Shown here piece by piece: positions 61,803 through 64,000 of a DNA stretch of 64,000 nt. The first letter of the stretch is position 1; each line of letters starts with the position of its first letter. Both the position numbers and the translations under genes were made by a program. The notes below the pieces were generated by a model, which had not been told where the DNA came from, ran no database searches, and saw nothing but the letters and a program-made list of their open reading frames with translations. Source of the DNA: Niallia sp. NCCP-28. Lineage in GTDB: Bacteria; Bacillota; Bacilli; Bacillales; Cytobacillaceae. The stretch is taken from positions 186,001-250,000 of the forward strand of contig NZ_BQYJ01000004.1 in the NCBI RefSeq assembly GCF_023168165.1, read 5' to 3'.

Positions 61803-62203
61803 TAAATTTGGCCGCCTCCGCCATATTGCTGTTGTCGGTTTAATTGAATTGCCTCTTTCCATGTATCGCGGAATTCTGTTATAAGAGACTCCACTTCTTC
61901 AATGATGCTTTTATCATTATCAATATTTGCTTTAATTAGCTGGCGGTTCATATAATCATAAAGCGCCATTAAGTTTTTGGAAATAGCAATATCCATATTT
62001 AAAGTCACCATCAACTCTTTAATGATATTTTGTGTTTTTTGAATATTGGTATTTCGTGCACTAATATCTTTTGCATCGATTGCTTTTTTTGCCAAATGCA
62101 AAAATTTCAAGCAGCCATTATACAGCATTAAGGTTAAATCGCCTGGTGATGCTGTATTTACAGAATTTTGCTGATAAGATTGATACGGATTTGTAGTAGC
62201 CAT
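61802..62203 (-). CDS. fliS: Flagellin chaperone FliS
   Basis: A 133-residue four-helix protein that binds flagellin and stops early polymerisation before export. It shows NPYQSYQQNSVNTASPGDLTLML at the start and LYDYMNRQLIKAN (~85), both FliS hallmarks. It ends with a Gly-rich tail YGGGGQI. AAAGGAG lies before ATG. It follows fliD by 15 bases. Confidence 0.95.
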   Translation of the reverse strand: MATTNPYQSYQQNSVNTASPGDLTLMLYNGCLKFLHLAKKAIDAKDISARNTNIQKTQNIIKELMVTLNMDIAISKNLMALYDYMNRQLIKANIDNDKSIIEEVESLITEFRDTWKEAIQLNRQQQYGGGGQI

Positions 62204-62218
62204 TTTTTTACTCCTTTT

Positions 62219-63739
62219 TTAAGAACTCATCATATTAGTCAAATACGTAGACTGACTGTTCGCTTTATTTATTGCCGTTTCCATCGCCGTAAATCTCGCC
62301 CAATAGCGACTTTCTATTGACTTTAATTTATCTTCATAGCTGGAAATTTTACTGCTATAATTATTCAGCATTTTCCCTAAAGAAAAAGTATTGTTTACAC
62401 TTGATGATTTCCCTGCTTTTGCTGTAATATCAGTCATTGCTGATTTTAAGCTGGCCCTTAATCGCTGTGCAATTCCTTGTTCTGAAGTAGTTGTGCCACT
62501 TTTTTGGAACAATTCATAGATGGCATTAGGGTCTTTTGAAATCGCAGCACGCAATTTATCTTCATCTATCGTTAGTTTCCCGCCATCTAAATAATTGGAA
62601 GTTGTCGTAATGCCAATTTGCGATAATTGACTGAATCCAGATGTACCGCTGACTGCAGTACTAAAATTAGATCTCAATTTTGTTAAAACAGAGTTTAAAA
62701 TAGAATCATTTTTTAATGTTCCGCTTTTCGCAAACTTCTCCCACTTTTCAATTTCATCATCTTCCATATCTTTTTTTTGGGCAGCAGTTAATGGTGCATA
62801 GTCCCTGTATTTTGTTTCACTTAATTTTGTGCGGATTTTTTCAATAGCCGTATTGTATTTATCAACAAATTGGGTAATCGTGTTAAGAATCCCATCTACA
62901 TCAGGTGTAGAAGAAAAGGTAACAGCATCGCTTGTTACTTTTTTGGCAGTGAATTCTACGCCGTTTATTTGGAACGTGTTGGAGGGTCTAGTAGTTTCAA
63001 GGCCGTTATAAGTAAATTTGGCATTTTCTCCTGCTGTGCCGTTTGCACCTGTATTATCTGCAGCTAGATTCAACACACCAGTAAAAAAAGACGAAGCTCC
63101 TGTTACATCACTAGAAAGTGCAATCTCTGCACCATCTTTTATATCCCCTGTATTTTTCGCTGTTAAAGAAATCTGTTTGGTAGTAGAGTCATAAAATGCC
63201 GTTGCCCCAGAATCCTTATTGATTTTCGCAATAATGCTGTCTAATGTATCTTTAGACGGATCAATTGTATATTTAAATGCTTCATCATCTGATTGCATGG
63301 TACCATCTTTTTTGATGGCTTTGATCGTAATAGTTTGTGCCGTTACAGCTGGGCTTGCTTCTGACAATGTTTTAGAAGCATCCGTAATGGCAGTAATTTC
63401 ACCACTATTTTTCATCGTTGCCGCTTTTGCAAGACTATTAATTTTAATCGATCCAGAAAAATCCATCGTAGAATTCACGTTTTTTACAGAAAGTGCATCC
63501 GCATCAGACACAGTAACCGTCTTTTTAATATAAGATGCTTGTTTGCTGATTCCATTAAAAATGCTCGTATCTAAGTCTAATAATAAAGAATTCATTTCGC
63601 GGTAATCGTCCCGCTGCCATTCTGTATAGGTTTTCTTTTGTTCCAGTTTATCTAACGGCACTCGTTCTGCTGTCATCAATTGTTCGACAAGGGAATCAAT
63701 ATCCATGCCGCTTGCGAGTCCGCCTATTCGCAATACCAT
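62219..63739 (-). CDS. fliD: Flagellar filament cap protein FliD (HAP2)
   Basis: A 506-residue protein capping the filament and guiding flagellin folding. The N-terminal run LRIGGLASGMDIDSLVEQLM, split here only for length, is diagnostic, followed by LEQKKTYTEWQRDDYRE. The flagellin-hook IN-like middle (~110-290) is variable. The C terminus (~330-506) is coiled (YEDKLKSIESRYWARFTAME) with AINKANSQSTYL. AGAGGTGA precedes ATG. flaG lies 17 bases upstream. Confidence 0.96.
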   Translation of the reverse strand: MVLRIGGLASGMDIDSLVEQLMTAERVPLDKLEQKKTYTEWQRDDYREMNSLLLDLDTSIFNGISKQASYIKKTVTVSDADALSVKNVNSTMDFSGSIKINSLAKAATMKNSGEITAITDASKTLSEASPAVTAQTITIKAIKKDGTMQSDDEAFKYTIDPSKDTLDSIIAKINKDSGATAFYDSTTKQISLTAKNTGDIKDGAEIALSSDVTGASSFFTGVLNLAADNTGANGTAGENAKFTYNGLETTRPSNTFQINGVEFTAKKVTSDAVTFSSTPDVDGILNTITQFVDKYNTAIEKIRTKLSETKYRDYAPLTAAQKKDMEDDEIEKWEKFAKSGTLKNDSILNSVLTKLRSNFSTAVSGTSGFSQLSQIGITTTSNYLDGGKLTIDEDKLRAAISKDPNAIYELFQKSGTTTSEQGIAQRLRASLKSAMTDITAKAGKSSSVNNTFSLGKMLNNYSSKISSYEDKLKSIESRYWARFTAMETAINKANSQSTYLTNMMSS

Positions 63740-63756
63740 TTGGCTGTCACCTCTTT

Positions 63757-64000
63757 TTATATCTTTTCATCTATCGCAAGTCCCATAAATTCCCGCATTG
63801 CTGCATACATATCCAGCATTTTTTTCGATGGAATTTCGCGTATTACTTCTTTTGTTGTATCATCAATAATTTTCACGTAATAATCATGCAGTTTTTCATG
63901 AAGCTCAAATTTCAAGGAAGTTTGTGTCGGCATAAATGATTCATTCATTTCTTGAACCATATTCATCAACAGCTCTTCCTGGTTTCTTTTCTCTGACGAA
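63757..64000 (-). CDS. flaG: FlaG family flagellar protein, 5' end outside the window
   Basis: The reading frame stays open to the window edge, so the N terminus is missing. About 80 residues are seen: SSEKRNQEELLMNMVQEMN, then SLKFELHEKLHDYYVKII and EVIREIPSKKMLDMYAAM, the conserved FlaG/YvyC core. The internal TTG and ATG codons near 63964-63969 are unlikely to be the true start, since B. subtilis YvyC (~109 residues) has more upstream. First of the operon flaG-fliD-fliS-fliT. Confidence 0.92.
   Translation of the reverse strand, partial: SSEKRNQEELLMNMVQEMNESFMPTQTSLKFELHEKLHDYYVKIIDDTTKEVIREIPSKKMLDMYAAMREFMGLAIDEKI

Noticed and set aside
1-64000. tRNA, rRNA, CRISPR, prophage or complete insertion sequences
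   Set aside because: No CCA-ending cloverleaf, rRNA-like stretch, regularly spaced direct repeat, integrase or transposase was seen. The short repeats are dispersed, not in arrays.

Overview
The window looks like chromosomal DNA of a low-GC, motile, endospore-forming member of the Bacillaceae. Both ends keep Bacillus subtilis-type gene order. On the left is the 5' part of uvrB preceded by csbA. On the right are minJ, ctpB, ftsX-ftsE, cccB, yvjA, prfB-secA, hpf and fliT-fliS-fliD-flaG. Small-protein families typical of spore formers (DUF1657) and TTG/GTG starts behind strong AGGAGG ribosome binding sites fit this. The genus cannot be fixed from the window. I saw no rRNA, tRNA, CRISPR array, transposase or phage gene.

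Layout. 1-2.3 kb: uvrB (LexA box upstream), csbA, an RsbR-like stressosome protein. 2.8-3.9 kb: an HD-GYP phosphodiesterase. 4.2-10.3 kb: adhE with Rex/Fnr-type operators, then a TetR regulator and an MMPL exporter that share an operator. 10.3-18.2 kb: a purine/ureide catabolism cluster (ywrD-like, pucG, pucF, pucR, pucK-like) with PucR boxes. 18.4-21.5 kb: malic enzyme, transaldolase, rpiA. 21.7-23.1 kb: DUF421 and two DUF1657 proteins. 23.6-26.7 kb: marR with a divergent MFS pump and zupT. 27-29.6 kb: a small orphan ORF and a CPA1 antiporter. 29.7-33.4 kb: a PLP decarboxylase and chemoreceptor behind a c-di-GMP-I riboswitch. 33.5-38.6 kb: minJ, a phosphofructokinase-like pseudoenzyme, ytbE-ytbD and ytcD. 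38.7-44.7 kb: a galactitol-type PTS operon with two EIIB proteins. 45-50.1 kb: ctpB, a frameshifted cadA-type ATPase and czrA. 50.3-64 kb: cell wall/division, secretion, translation and flagellar core genes.

The most striking features that the genes do not explain are three families of intergenic repeats. Family A has at least eleven copies, in four size classes: about 158-165 bp, 210-240 bp, 54-60 bp and deletion derivatives. They have conserved ends and several internal stems. One copy sits exactly at the 3' end of adhE and supplies its stop codon. One is inserted inside a family B element, and one splits the PTS operon. Family B has AAAGGCT-type terminal inverted repeats. Family C is a GC-rich palindromic repeat. 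The most interesting regulatory unit is the c-di-GMP-I riboswitch with terminator, which controls a PLP decarboxylase translationally coupled to a methyl-accepting chemotaxis protein.

How the genes work together. The accessory middle is mostly metabolic and resistance modules, each with its own regulator next to it and a recognisable operator between: TetR-MMPL, MarR-MFS, HxlR-ytbDE, ArsR-cadA, PRD activator-PTS and PucR-puc genes. c-di-GMP is represented by a likely degrading enzyme and by a sensing RNA. Redox or oxygen control is suggested at adhE and possibly at the PTS operon.
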